NCBI GenBank assembly: GCA_945907755.1
Contig: CAMDTN010000001.1
Coordinates: 88,308 to 152,307, forward strand
Reading direction: 5' to 3'
Source of the DNA: Singulisphaera sp. GP187
GTDB taxonomy: Bacteria; Planctomycetota; GCA-002687715
DNA length: 64,000 nucleotides
The notes under the pieces were generated by a model. The model searched no databases. It had not been told where the DNA came from and worked only from the letters and a program-made list of their open reading frames with translations. Shown piece after piece: positions 34,926 to 43,693 of the stretch (its first letter is position 1; each line of letters starts with the position of its first letter). Made by a program: the position numbers and the translations under genes.

Positions 34926-35501
34926 ATGTTGCCGGGACAATTAGAAAGCGATGCATGCACTGGGTTGTTGCAAGAGTGGCGCGGCGTGATGCTGCGCGTG
35001 TTGCAGCGGCGCCGGATTCCCTGCGAACTCGCGGAAGACTTGGTGCAAGAAGCGTTGATCGTGGCGTGGCGTGAGCGGCGCAAGTTGCGTGATATCAGCC
35101 GCGCAAGCGCTTGGGTGCGCAGCATCGTGATGAACAGGATGCGCACGCACTATGCGCGGCAACAGCAACCACCGCAATCATTAGACATCGAGCCGATGGC
35201 GGTGCACGAAACGCCTTGTGATGTCGCCATGCGCAACGAAACCAGCGTACGGGCACAGCGCTTCCTCGCAACGCTGGCGCCGCAGCATGCTCAGTTGCTC
35301 TGGCTGCGGCATGGCGAGGGCATGAGCCCGCAAGAGATTGCGCAGCATCTAGGCGTCGATCGCATTGCGCTGCGGCACAGGCTGCACAAGTCGCGCATGG
35401 CGCTGCAGAAGAGCCTGCGCACCGCGGCAGTGCGCAAAGTGCTGGCCTCGTGGGGCATCGAAAACCAAACAATGGAAGACCCGGTGAGGAGTTGTTCGTG
35501 A
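34926..35501 (+). CDS. ECF-like RNA polymerase sigma factor
   Basis: 191 residues from ATG 34926, with a GGAGG ribosome binding site at about 34915-34919. Region 2 shows AEDLVQEALIVAWRER and VRSIVMNRMR; region 4 shows LLWLRHGEGMSPQEIAQHLG with the helix-turn-helix continuing to LHKSRMALQKSL. No region 1 or 3, so ECF type. The stop overlaps a GTG start (GTGA) of an exported protein, and a FecR-like protein follows, so this is probably an envelope-signalled regulatory unit. Target promoters are unknown. Confidence 0.85.
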   Translation: MLPGQLESDACTGLLQEWRGVMLRVLQRRRIPCELAEDLVQEALIVAWRERRKLRDISRASAWVRSIVMNRMRTHYARQQQPPQSLDIEPMAVHETPCDVAMRNETSVRAQRFLATLAPQHAQLLWLRHGEGMSPQEIAQHLGVDRIALRHRLHKSRMALQKSLRTAAVRKVLASWGIENQTMEDPVRSCS

Positions 35502-36229
35502 AATCAAGAATCTTGTGGTGTCTTGTGGCGCTGTTGGCGACGGGTGTCGTGGCTCAAGACAGCCCCGACATGGAATTGCGTGCCGCGCGCAAGCAAGCTG
35601 CGGCGGCGATTGCGCAGAAGGGGCGCGAAGCCATCGGTGCGGCGCGCAAGGTGTACGAAGGTGTGGCCGAGCGCCATGCCGCATTGCCAGCAATTGCAGG
35701 GAGGGCGCGTTTGGAAGCGGGGAGGCTGGCAGAGCGCATGCGCGAGATGCCGGCGGCGGAAGCCCACTTCACGGCGGCTGCGCAGTGTCCGGAGGTGAAG
35801 GTGGCGGCGGATGCGTTGGGTGAGTTGGCAGCGCTGTGCCAACGCGTCGAGCGTCGTGACGATGCGGAGAAATGGCTGAAGCAGTTGGTGGAGCGCTGTG
35901 GTGAAGAAGAAATGGATTGTGCCAACGCCATGCTGCGCTTGGGCGATATTGCGAGGCAGCGCAGTCGTCCTGACGATGCGGGCCAATGGTACCGGCGCGT
36001 TATGAACGAGCATGGTGGGCTGTGGCGCCCGTGCGTAGACGCGCTGGAGGAGATGGTGGAGATGCAACTCGACAGCGGCGACCGCGACAGTGCGCGCAAG
36101 CTCTACGATGGCCATGCGTTGTCACTACGCGCTCGCTTTTCGGGTTCCTCCGCAGAGAAGCGTTTGGATGTTGCCCTAGGCCGCTTGGCCGCGCGGGCCA
36201 AGTTCGACATCGGCGCAAAGGTCGGCTGA
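35498..36229 (+). CDS. Exported TPR-like protein
   Basis: 243 residues from GTG 35498. A signal peptide (RILWCLVALLATGVVAQ) is followed by helical repeats: AAAIAQKGREAIGAARKVYE, RARLEAGRLAERM, AALCQRVERRDDAEKWLKQL and ANAMLRLGDIARQRSRPDDA, the last two close to TPR or Sel1 spacing. No catalytic motif. It is translationally coupled to the sigma factor and sits 1 base before the FecR-like gene, so it may sense or transmit an envelope signal. Confidence 0.75.
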   Translation: MKSRILWCLVALLATGVVAQDSPDMELRAARKQAAAAIAQKGREAIGAARKVYEGVAERHAALPAIAGRARLEAGRLAERMREMPAAEAHFTAAAQCPEVKVAADALGELAALCQRVERRDDAEKWLKQLVERCGEEEMDCANAMLRLGDIARQRSRPDDAGQWYRRVMNEHGGLWRPCVDALEEMVEMQLDSGDRDSARKLYDGHALSLRARFSGSSAEKRLDVALGRLAARAKFDIGAKVG

Positions 36230-36230
36230 G

Positions 36231-37568
36231 ATGCTGCGGCGTGGCGCCTTGTGGCTATTGCTGCTGCTGGGTGCTGCGCCTGCGGCTTCCGATCCAGCAC
36301 TCTTCTGCTGGATTGATGCCGCGACCGAGTTGCCCGCTGCGTGCGGTGCGCCCGAGTGTCGCGTTCATTTGCGCGCGGCCTCGGCGTTAGTTGCATGCTT
36401 GCACGGAGGCGTGCGGTTGCGTTTGGCACCGGGCGCGGAGGTGTGTTGCGAGCGTTCCGGCGTTCACTTGCTGCGTGGCACCTTGCAGGTGGCTGCGCCG
36501 CGGCGTTTGCTGCTGCGTGCTGCGGCATCGGAGGCGTTTGCACTGCGCGGTTCTATGCGCTTGCGCGTGCGCGATGGCACCCTGCAAGTGCTGTTGTCCA
36601 CAGGTCGCGCCGAAGTGGCGGGGTGTGTGCAGTTTGCAGGTACTGCTTTAGAAAGCACTGCGCAGTGGCCCATGCGCGTGGTGAACTGGCCGCGTGGCTT
36701 GTGCCAAGAAAGCACAGACATCTTCTCGTGGGCAGATCCTGTCGAAGCGGTGGCAGACCTTCGCGTCGATGAGTGTTGGGCCGCAGCGGAACGCTGGTTG
36801 ATTGCGCAGATGTTGCAGCGTGGGCGGGCGTTGCCTCCGTTGCAGCGCACGGCAGTCTTGATGCTGGCGTTGGAACGAGGCAGCCCAGGCCTACAGGTGG
36901 CCGCACTCCGACTGCTACAGCCCTGCGAAGTTGCGTGGCTATCAGAAGTGCTGTTGCCGCTGCAAGTGTCGGCACACGAGGCCGTGCAGCGTGCGGCGCT
37001 GGAGGTGTTGCGGTGTGGTGGCCCGTTTGCGGCATCGAACAACACACACCTTGTGCACGCAGACGCCTCGGCGGCGGCTGCGTGCACAAAGTGGTGGCAA
37101 AGCGCGGATGTTGCGCCGCTGACGGCCGAGCGTCGCGCCGTGTTGCACTTCGTTAACCAACCATGGCTGTATGAACACGCGGAACTGCGCGGCGCAGCGG
37201 AACATGCACTGGATTCTGAAACCGTTGCGTTCGATGTTCCACGGCGGCTGCACGCGCAGATACCTTGCGACCTGAGCACACGCGACCCTGTCTTGCGGCG
37301 CCTCGAAGCGCGGCGTCAAGGTTTGCTCCGCGCGGCACAAGCGCAAATGTTGTGTGCTGCGACGACGCCCCAATTGGGCGCGCTGCACACGCGCAGTGCG
37401 GCCATGGCCTTGTGTGCTGCCATGGGCCCCACCGTGCTGCGCGAATTGGTGCCCCTGTACGGCGTGCGCGTGCCTCCGACGCAGCGCAACCCGCCGCTCA
37501 TCGAACTGTCGCTGGCCGAATTGCTGCACTTGTGGGTGGCACCCGGCTCTGATGTCTTCGCTCCGTAG
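36231..37568 (+). CDS. Exported FecR-like/HEAT-like protein, possible sigma-factor partner
   Basis: 445 residues. Signal peptide LRRGALWLLLLLGAAPAASD. Residues about 60-135 have the beta-rich pattern of FecR domains (GVRLRLAPGAEVCCERSG, HLLRGTLQVAAP, VRDGTLQVLLSTGRAEV), in which a metal- or ligand-sensing module controls an ECF sigma factor. The rest is helical, with ERGSPGLQVAALRLLQPCEVAWL and related HEAT-like units up to the C-terminus. Cys is unusually frequent (about 17), which for an exported protein suggests disulfides or metal binding. No transmembrane helix after the signal, so contact with the cytosolic sigma factor would be indirect. Confidence 0.72.
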   Translation: MLRRGALWLLLLLGAAPAASDPALFCWIDAATELPAACGAPECRVHLRAASALVACLHGGVRLRLAPGAEVCCERSGVHLLRGTLQVAAPRRLLLRAAASEAFALRGSMRLRVRDGTLQVLLSTGRAEVAGCVQFAGTALESTAQWPMRVVNWPRGLCQESTDIFSWADPVEAVADLRVDECWAAAERWLIAQMLQRGRALPPLQRTAVLMLALERGSPGLQVAALRLLQPCEVAWLSEVLLPLQVSAHEAVQRAALEVLRCGGPFAASNNTHLVHADASAAAACTKWWQSADVAPLTAERRAVLHFVNQPWLYEHAELRGAAEHALDSETVAFDVPRRLHAQIPCDLSTRDPVLRRLEARRQGLLRAAQAQMLCAATTPQLGALHTRSAAMALCAAMGPTVLRELVPLYGVRVPPTQRNPPLIELSLAELLHLWVAPGSDVFAP

Positions 37569-37598
37569 CTGGCGCGCCGCCGCAGGCGGCTTTCCAGC
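37568..37598 (+). terminator. Hairpin after the FecR-like gene
   Basis: GCCGCC (37576-37581), loop GCA, GGCGGC (37585-37590), inside an outer GCTGG/CCAGC pair (37568-37572 and 37594-37598). It lies directly after the stop, but no T-run follows; it could be a weak or Rho-assisted terminator. Confidence 0.35.
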
Positions 37599-37663
37599 CA
37601 CGCGGCAGTCTGCTAAACCTGCGGACTGAAAGGTGGGGGCCAGCAGCGCCTCCATGGGGGCTC

Positions 37664-38431
37664 ATGCTTCACGGCAAGACCGGTCTGATTCTCGGGGTCG
37701 CCAATCACCGCTCCATCGCGTGGGCTATTGCGAAGTCCGCCGCACGCGAAGGGGCAGAACTCGTGCTCACCGCGCAGAACGAGCGCTTCTTGAAGAGCCT
37801 GACCGATTTGGTGAGCGAGTTAGGGCGGCCCGCGTTGACCACCACTTGCGATGTGGGTGAGCCCGAACAAGTGGCAGCGCTGATGGATTTCGTGAAGGCG
37901 CAACGCGGTGGGCTGGATTTCATCGTTCACTGCATCGCCTACGCGCCGCGCGAGGAACTCGAAGGCAATTACGTGGACACCAGCGCTGCTGGCTTTGCTA
38001 CGGCTCTCGGAGTTTCTGCCTACAGCCTCACTGCGCTGACCAAAGCTGCGTTGCCTCTGATGGAAGGCCGCAATGGCGCGGTGTTGACGCTGTCTTACCT
38101 TGGGGCCGAGCGCGTGATCCCGAACTACAACGTGATGGGTGTTGCGAAGGCGGCGCTGGAGTCTTCGGTGCGTTATTTGGCCGCAGATTTGGGCCCTCTC
38201 GGACATCGTGTGAATGCCATTTCAGCGGGGCCGCTGCGCACGCTTGCCGCCGCTGGTGTCAGCGGGTTTTCTGGCATGCTGGACTCGGTGGCGCAGCGCT
38301 CGGCAATGAAGCGCAATGTGGAGGCCGCAGAAGTGGGCGATGCCGCAGCCTTCATGGTGTCGCCGCTCGCTCGCGGCATCACGGGAACAGTGTTGCACGT
38401 GGACTGCGGCTACTCAGTGATGGGGATCTGA
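37664..38431 (+). CDS. fabI: Enoyl-[acyl-carrier-protein] reductase (NADH), FabI type
   Basis: 255 residues. FabI features: LILGVANHRSIAWAIA (NAD-binding, SIA motif), CDVGEPEQ, HCIAYAPREELEGNYVDTS, and the Tyr-x6-Lys active site in YNVMGVAKAALESSVRYLA. SAGPLRTLAAAGVSGF and HVDCGYSVMGI complete the match. It performs the last reduction step of fatty acid elongation. Stand-alone gene, with a GGGGGC site upstream; no other fab gene nearby. Confidence 0.94.
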   Translation: MLHGKTGLILGVANHRSIAWAIAKSAAREGAELVLTAQNERFLKSLTDLVSELGRPALTTTCDVGEPEQVAALMDFVKAQRGGLDFIVHCIAYAPREELEGNYVDTSAAGFATALGVSAYSLTALTKAALPLMEGRNGAVLTLSYLGAERVIPNYNVMGVAKAALESSVRYLAADLGPLGHRVNAISAGPLRTLAAAGVSGFSGMLDSVAQRSAMKRNVEAAEVGDAAAFMVSPLARGITGTVLHVDCGYSVMGI

Positions 38432-38900
38432 TCCGCCCGAGCGCGAGGTTCAGTGCGCAGGGAAAATTGTGAGGGGCCGACACCCGGAATTGTTCGTTTG
38501 TTACAGCCTGCGTCTCAAGAGCGGTGAATCTCAGGAGTCTTAGGCATCGGCCCCTCGGTTGGGATCAGGATTTGTGAGGAATTCCGTCGTGAGGCGGAAC
38601 TTTGTTGTCTGAGCCTTGCGGCTCAGCCTCGTGGCTGTCGCGGTCTTCTGGGACACCGCTGCACAGCCACCACTCCTGCACTCTCGGAACTTGCCCGCGG
38701 AGTTTTAGCTTTTTATTGCTCTTTTGGGTTGATGAGGATCGGGCATGGGCCGCACGAGGACAGCGCCACGGCGCACAGCGCGCAGCGGCGGCAGCGCGAA
38801 ACCCAACGCCCGCGTTGGTTTATGATGCCCCCGGTGCTGATTGATGATGCCTTCGCATGCGGTTGGCGCGCCTGCCGCGCGCAGCCGAAGCGCGACGCTC
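38432..38900 (+). ncRNA. Candidate structured RNA or long leader
   Basis: About 470 bases without a credible gene and with much strong pairing on the + strand. (1) GAGGGGCCGA at 38471-38480 pairs exactly with TCGGCCCCTC at 38547-38556, enclosing 66 bases. (2) TTCCG 38582-38586 / CGGAA 38595-38599. (3) CTGAGCC 38609-38615, loop TTGC, GGCTCAG 38620-38626. (4) GTGGCTGT 38631-38638 / ACAGCCAC 38663-38670, with an inner GCGGT 38640-38644 / ACCGC 38655-38659. A T-rich stretch follows (TTTTAGCTTTTTATTGCTCTTTT-like, about 38703-38725, with interruptions). This could be a free RNA ending there or a leader of the gene starting at 38901. I could not match it to a known class. Confidence 0.45.
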
Positions 38901-41231
38901 ATGGGGTCACAAGTGCTGCAGAGGAGTTTTTTCAGCTTGTTCAAAGTCGCCCTCTGCTTCACCGTGCTTTGCTGCGCGGTGGGGGCGCTTTCAGCTCAGG
39001 AAACCGAAATCGGATTGCGCCTCATCGCCGGGCGCGCTTTCGTGCAAGTGGATCTGTGCCGCGGCAAGAAGGTGCTTCCTGTACATCTGCTGCTTGACTT
39101 TGGCTGCACCAGCGATTTTGTGTTGCACGGACGGACAGCCGCGCTGCTGGAGTGGGCTGACGGCGATGCGGTGGCTCTGCGCATCCGCGGCGAAGAACTG
39201 TGCGCGCCGGTTCCGGATGTGCAGGGTTTGCGCGAGCTTGAAGTCCTCACGCGCGACTACGCCGAAGAGCTGAAGGAGACGCCCGTGGTGGGCATCCTCG
39301 GGTTAGGTGCCTTTGGCAACAAGCGCACCACGCTCGATTTGCGCCGTCGTCTGCTGCGCATCTCCGCTGGGGGGGCGCCGCGTCCGCCCAACGTGATCGA
39401 GAGTGCTGTGGAGGGCACGGCCAAGCTGGGTCAGAAGTTTGAGATTCCTTGGAGCGGCAGCGGCACGCCGCGATTCATGGTGCGCGGATTAGCGCGTGAC
39501 GGCAGCGTGGTGGAAGCCCAAGCGGGCATCACGCCCATGGACCACGATGTGCGTGTTTCCGATGTGCTCTTGCGCCAGCTCGGTGCGCCGTTTGGCGATG
39601 CCGCTTCGCTCGCGTTCGGCCCCTTCGAATTAGTGCGCCATGCGGCGCTGCGCCCTGAATCAGAAACCATGCCTTGGGCCGATGCGCCGCCAGTGGTCAT
39701 CGGCACTGCGTTCTTGTCGTGCTTTGTCGTCAGCATGGACCCAGTGCGTCGCGTCAGCTTGTTCGAATGTGTGGCCGAGCCCGCGCCGTTCGCGTCTGAC
39801 GGGGCGTGCTTCGCGGCCATGGCGCTGCGCGATACGCCGCGCTTGCGCCACTGGTTGGATGACAATGAAGAGCATCGTTTGCGCCGTGATGCCGCCAGTT
39901 TGCTGTTTGCGCTGACGGTGGCGGCGACACCCGCGGAGGCTTCTTCGGTGCTGTCGGCGCTGCGCGTTTGGGCAGAATCCATTAGTGCCAAGCGCAGATC
40001 GCGTTTGGTGCTGGACACGGTGGCCGAATTGAAAGACGTGTTGCCCGCCGTGCATGCGAGCGTGGCGCGACCAGCGTTGGAAATGGCGTTGAGTTTTGCG
40101 GGCGAGGATGAAGATGCCGACGCCATGCACAGAGTGCGCAGCGAGATTGGTGCCGCACTCTTGGAATCTGGCGACCTCGATGGCGCGTGGCGGCACTTGT
40201 TGGCTGCTTCGTTAGGCATGCCGCGCGACGGCATGGTGAACGAGAGGCTTGGGCGCCTGTACGAGAAGATGGGCAAGACTGAGCGCGCCTGGTCGCGCTT
40301 CTTGCAAGCGTCGATCACCGCCGACGGTGGCCCCGCTGGGCTCGCTGGCATCGAACGCTTGCGCAAGTTGGGCGGCGAAGCGCAGCCCTTCAGCGTGGAC
40401 GACATCGAACGCATGCTCGAAGGCCGCGCGCCACTGTTCGAGCCCGCCACCACACACAAGCCGACGCCGGGTGCTACGCGCACCGTTTTGGTGGAGCTTT
40501 TCACCGGCGCGCATTGCAAGCCGTGCGCTGCTGCAGATTTGGGCTTCGAGGGCCTGACGCATTATTTCGCGGGCGGCGAAGTGGCGTTGGTGCAGCATCA
40601 CTTGCATGTGCCCAAGCCCGATGCGCTGACCACCAATGTTGGCATTGATCGTGCGCGCAAGCTTGGCGTTGCGGGCACGCCGACGATCGTGTTGGACGGC
40701 AGCGTTGTGGTGGACGCGGCCGGGCCGAAGGACGACGCAGCAAAGTCATTCCGCGCTTTGGTGGCTGCGGTGGAAGCGCGCTTGAAAGTGGACACACCTT
40801 GGAAGCTGACGCTGGCGCCGGTGCTGAAAGAGGGGCGCGTTGAAGTGGCTGTGGCCGTTGTTGGCCCGGTGGATGCGCAAGCGCACCTGACATTGGTCTT
40901 GTGCCAACGCACCATGCTGTTGCCTGGAGAAAGCGGCATCGTTTTTCACCGCAATGTGATTCGTGGTGAAGTCGTGGATGGCGGTGTCGCGTTGCGTTTG
41001 GAAGGCGGGCGTGCCAGCGCTGCGTTGGCTGTGAATTTCGCAGAGGTCGACAACGAAAACACCGATCACCAAGACGAAGTGGAAGACCGCTTGGGAAAGC
41101 CCCTCGCGTTGCGGGCTGCAAAGATCGATCCTGCGCAAGTGGTGTTGGTGGGCTGGTTGACCAGCGCGGGCAACATCGTGCAGTCTTGCAGCGTAGAACT
41201 GCAACCGCGCGAGAAAGCGAATGCGCGCTGA
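38901..41231 (+). CDS. Exported pepsin-like/TPR/thioredoxin-fold protein
   Basis: 776 residues from ATG 38901; an upstream ATG at 38844 is in frame. Signal peptide LFKVALCFTVLCCAVGALSA. Residues about 40-300 resemble clan AA aspartic protease folds twice over: LLLDFGCTSDF (Asp66 but not the classical DTG) and GILGLGAFG, so protease activity is doubtful. A helical TPR-like part follows (about 325-510). Residues about 525-640 are a thioredoxin fold with HCKPC (CxxC near 539) and the cis-Pro loop GTPTIV. A beta-rich end follows. First gene of the coupled MoxR cluster; perhaps handles disulfides of secreted partners. Confidence 0.75.
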   Translation: MGSQVLQRSFFSLFKVALCFTVLCCAVGALSAQETEIGLRLIAGRAFVQVDLCRGKKVLPVHLLLDFGCTSDFVLHGRTAALLEWADGDAVALRIRGEELCAPVPDVQGLRELEVLTRDYAEELKETPVVGILGLGAFGNKRTTLDLRRRLLRISAGGAPRPPNVIESAVEGTAKLGQKFEIPWSGSGTPRFMVRGLARDGSVVEAQAGITPMDHDVRVSDVLLRQLGAPFGDAASLAFGPFELVRHAALRPESETMPWADAPPVVIGTAFLSCFVVSMDPVRRVSLFECVAEPAPFASDGACFAAMALRDTPRLRHWLDDNEEHRLRRDAASLLFALTVAATPAEASSVLSALRVWAESISAKRRSRLVLDTVAELKDVLPAVHASVARPALEMALSFAGEDEDADAMHRVRSEIGAALLESGDLDGAWRHLLAASLGMPRDGMVNERLGRLYEKMGKTERAWSRFLQASITADGGPAGLAGIERLRKLGGEAQPFSVDDIERMLEGRAPLFEPATTHKPTPGATRTVLVELFTGAHCKPCAAADLGFEGLTHYFAGGEVALVQHHLHVPKPDALTTNVGIDRARKLGVAGTPTIVLDGSVVVDAAGPKDDAAKSFRALVAAVEARLKVDTPWKLTLAPVLKEGRVEVAVAVVGPVDAQAHLTLVLCQRTMLLPGESGIVFHRNVIRGEVVDGGVALRLEGGRASAALAVNFAEVDNENTDHQDEVEDRLGKPLALRAAKIDPAQVVLVGWLTSAGNIVQSCSVELQPREKANAR

Positions 41232-42679
41232 TGCCGTTGGTGTTTGAACACGAGCAGCAGGCATTGGATGCGGCGCTTGCAAATGCTGCAGCGACAGAGC
41301 GGCGCGGGCGCATCGGCGTTGCCGCAGTGCAAGGTGTGAGCGGGCTCTTGCGCGGCGCGGTTGTCGCCGCTGCCGCATGCGCAGCGGCAGCGACGGCGGC
41401 GCATTTGTTGGCCTTGGAAAACCCGGCGCTTGGTTGGCGCTTTCTGGCTGTGTGCGTGGGCGGTTGCGGCGCGGTCGGTTTTGTTCTGGAAGCGTGGTTG
41501 CACTGGCGTGGCGATTCCGATCGCGGGCATCTCGCGCAGCGTTTGGATAATCACAACGGCACCGGCGGCAGCATTCGCGCCGCTCGTGAATTGGCTGCCA
41601 GCGCGTGCGATGCCTTCAGCGCGGTTGCGGTGCAGGACGGTTTGCATGCGGCGCGCAAGGCGCAAGTGGCGCCGGCATTGGCAGCGCGCAGCGGACAACG
41701 CGGATGGACTGTCGTGGCTATTGCTGCGCTTCTCAGCGTCAGCCTGTTCATGCCGCAGCGCGTCATCGCTCCTGCGCCCATCGGGCGCAGCGACGCGGTG
41801 CGCGACGAGCCAACCGCAGCACTGCGCCCCGCAACCGTCGTCGCACCGCAGCCACCATTGCAGCCCGACGCGCCGGTGACGGCACCGATTACTGGCGCGG
41901 GCATTGGTGCCGCGCGCAAGCCAGAAGCGGCTGCCGCAGGTGCCGAAGCGCCGCGCGCGCAACGGCCTTCTTCGGGGCAACCGGGCTCCGGACGCAGCGC
42001 TGAAGTGGCCCGGGCCAGCGAGAGCAACGCCGCCCAAGGCGAGAGCATTCCGGGTGGCGCACCGCCGCAGGAATCCCCTGAAGCGCGGCGCGACCCAGCG
42101 AAGCCGCGCGCTTCGGCGCCGCCTCGGCCGCAAAAGCCCAAGCCTGGCGAAGAAGAAAAAAATGGAGCCACCGCGGGGCAAAGCGGCTCGGGTGGCGGAG
42201 CCTTGTCAGCAGTGAAAAGCCCATGGAGCCAGCGCGATCGCGGCAGTGCCGATCCGTTGCCCGAAAATGACACTGACGAACGCATCGAGGACGACCCCGA
42301 TGAAGAAGATGCGCGCAGCGGTACGCAGCCCACGATGAAAGACCGCCGTGGTACGACCTCGAAGGACCTCAGCATCAGCGGCCCTGGAGCTGGCGGTGAA
42401 GGGCGCGGTGGGCCATCGCTGCCGAAGAAATCGCGTGGCACGGGCTCGCTGATTCTGGGCGTTCCCATTCCAGATTTTGTGCGCGGCCTGCTGAACCCAG
42501 GCACCACGCGCATCACTCACGAACGCGTGCAGCCGTCGTTGCTGAACGCGCCTTACGACGCGGTTGTGCCTACCGCGGCGCGCCAACGCGCTGCAGTGCC
42601 GACACCACCCGCATTTGTGCCGCAGCGGTTGAAGCAACTGCTTGCAGATTATTTCGCTGCCCGAAGGAAAGGGAATTGA
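41231..42679 (+). CDS. Membrane protein of the MoxR cluster, DUF4175/BatD-region-like
   Basis: 482 residues from ATG 41231, which overlaps the previous TGA by 1 base. Three hydrophobic helices (about residues 40-62, 72-92 and 160-178) precede a long disordered, Ala/Pro/Gly/Ser-rich middle (about 180-385) with acidic and basic patches (DTDERIEDDPDEEDARSG). A short folded C-terminus (about 420-482, PSLLNAPYDAVVPTAAR) follows. It resembles the large Pro/Ala-rich membrane proteins that accompany MoxR/DUF58/VWA genes in Planctomycetes. A ribosome binding site for moxR lies in its 3' end. Confidence 0.7.
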   Translation: MPLVFEHEQQALDAALANAAATERRGRIGVAAVQGVSGLLRGAVVAAAACAAAATAAHLLALENPALGWRFLAVCVGGCGAVGFVLEAWLHWRGDSDRGHLAQRLDNHNGTGGSIRAARELAASACDAFSAVAVQDGLHAARKAQVAPALAARSGQRGWTVVAIAALLSVSLFMPQRVIAPAPIGRSDAVRDEPTAALRPATVVAPQPPLQPDAPVTAPITGAGIGAARKPEAAAAGAEAPRAQRPSSGQPGSGRSAEVARASESNAAQGESIPGGAPPQESPEARRDPAKPRASAPPRPQKPKPGEEEKNGATAGQSGSGGGALSAVKSPWSQRDRGSADPLPENDTDERIEDDPDEEDARSGTQPTMKDRRGTTSKDLSISGPGAGGEGRGGPSLPKKSRGTGSLILGVPIPDFVRGLLNPGTTRITHERVQPSLLNAPYDAVVPTAARQRAAVPTPPAFVPQRLKQLLADYFAARRKGN

Positions 42680-42681
42680 TC

Positions 42682-43689
42682 ATGGACGCTGGACTTGAAG
42701 CCGCTGCGCAGGATGCCCGGCAAGAGATGGCTCGCTTTCGCGAGGCCTTTGCGGCCCTTGAAAACGCAGTGCATCAGCGCGTGGTGGGGCAAGCGCCTGT
42801 CGTGCGCGGTGTGCTCACGGCGCTGGCCTGCGGCGGTCACGCATTGCTGGAAGGCGTGCCGGGCTTGGCCAAAACATTATTGGTGCGCACGCTTGCCGAA
42901 GCGGTGGATCTGAAATTCTCGCGCATTCAATTCACGCCAGACCTCATGCCTGCGGACATCACCGGCACCATGGTGTTGCACGAAACCGAAGGCGGTGGGC
43001 ATGTGCTGCGCTTCGAGCCCGGCCCATTGGTGGCGAATTGTGTGCTGGCAGACGAGATCAACCGCGCCACTCCGCGCACGCAATCGGCACTGCTGGAAGC
43101 GATGCAAGAGCACACCATCACGGTGGCCCGCGAAACGCGCGCGCTGCCGGCGCCCTTCTTCGTGCTGGCTACACAAAACCCTGTGGAGCAAGAGGGCACT
43201 TATCCATTGCCCGAGGCACAACTCGATCGCTTCTTGTTGAAGTTGTTGGTGCCTTATCCGCAGGAAGCGGATTACCACGGCATTCTGGAGCGCACTACGG
43301 GCAGCAGCACCAGCATTGTGCCGCGCGTGGCCGACGCAAAAACGCTGCTGGCCATGCAAGCCACCGTGCGTGCAGTGGCGGTGCCAGAATCTGCGCGCAC
43401 GACGGCTATTCGCTTGGTGCTGGCCACGCAGCCCGAAAGCGCCCACGCGCCAGAGGTAGTGAACCGCTGTGTTGCCTTGGGGTCTTCGCCGCGCGGTGCG
43501 CAAGCGCTGATTCTTGTGGGCAAGGTGCAAGCGTTGCTCGCGGGCCGTGCCGCGGTGACGCAGCAAGATGTGCGGGCCGCTGCCCATGATGTCTTGCGCC
43601 ATCGCGTCATGTTGAACTTCCGCGGGCACTCGGAACGCATCAAAGCTGACAGCGTGGTGGATGCCGTGCTTGCTGCCGTGCGGGACTGA
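42682..43689 (+). CDS. MoxR-family AAA+ ATPase
   Basis: 335 residues from ATG 42682 with AAGGAAAGGGA at 42663-42673. Walker A is GVPGLAKT, Walker B LADEINRATP, sensor 1 LATQNPVEQEGTYPLPEAQLDRF and sensor 2 in the C-terminal lid (HRVMLNFRGHSERIKADSVV). MoxR ATPases insert metals or activate VWA-domain partners. The next gene is the DUF58 protein and the following two encode BatA- and VWA-type proteins, the standard MoxR partners, so the context is diagnostic. Confidence 0.95.
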   Translation: MDAGLEAAAQDARQEMARFREAFAALENAVHQRVVGQAPVVRGVLTALACGGHALLEGVPGLAKTLLVRTLAEAVDLKFSRIQFTPDLMPADITGTMVLHETEGGGHVLRFEPGPLVANCVLADEINRATPRTQSALLEAMQEHTITVARETRALPAPFFVLATQNPVEQEGTYPLPEAQLDRFLLKLLVPYPQEADYHGILERTTGSSTSIVPRVADAKTLLAMQATVRAVAVPESARTTAIRLVLATQPESAHAPEVVNRCVALGSSPRGAQALILVGKVQALLAGRAAVTQQDVRAAAHDVLRHRVMLNFRGHSERIKADSVVDAVLAAVRD

Positions 43690-43693
43690 ACCT

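Noticed and set aside
38499..38511. GTTACAGCCTGCG matches, from memory, a stretch near the 3' end of E. coli 6S RNA
   Set aside because: In 6S RNA this stretch needs about 140 bases of upstream partner sequence, which here would fall inside fabI, and the surrounding stems do not make the 6S central bubble. Probably coincidence.
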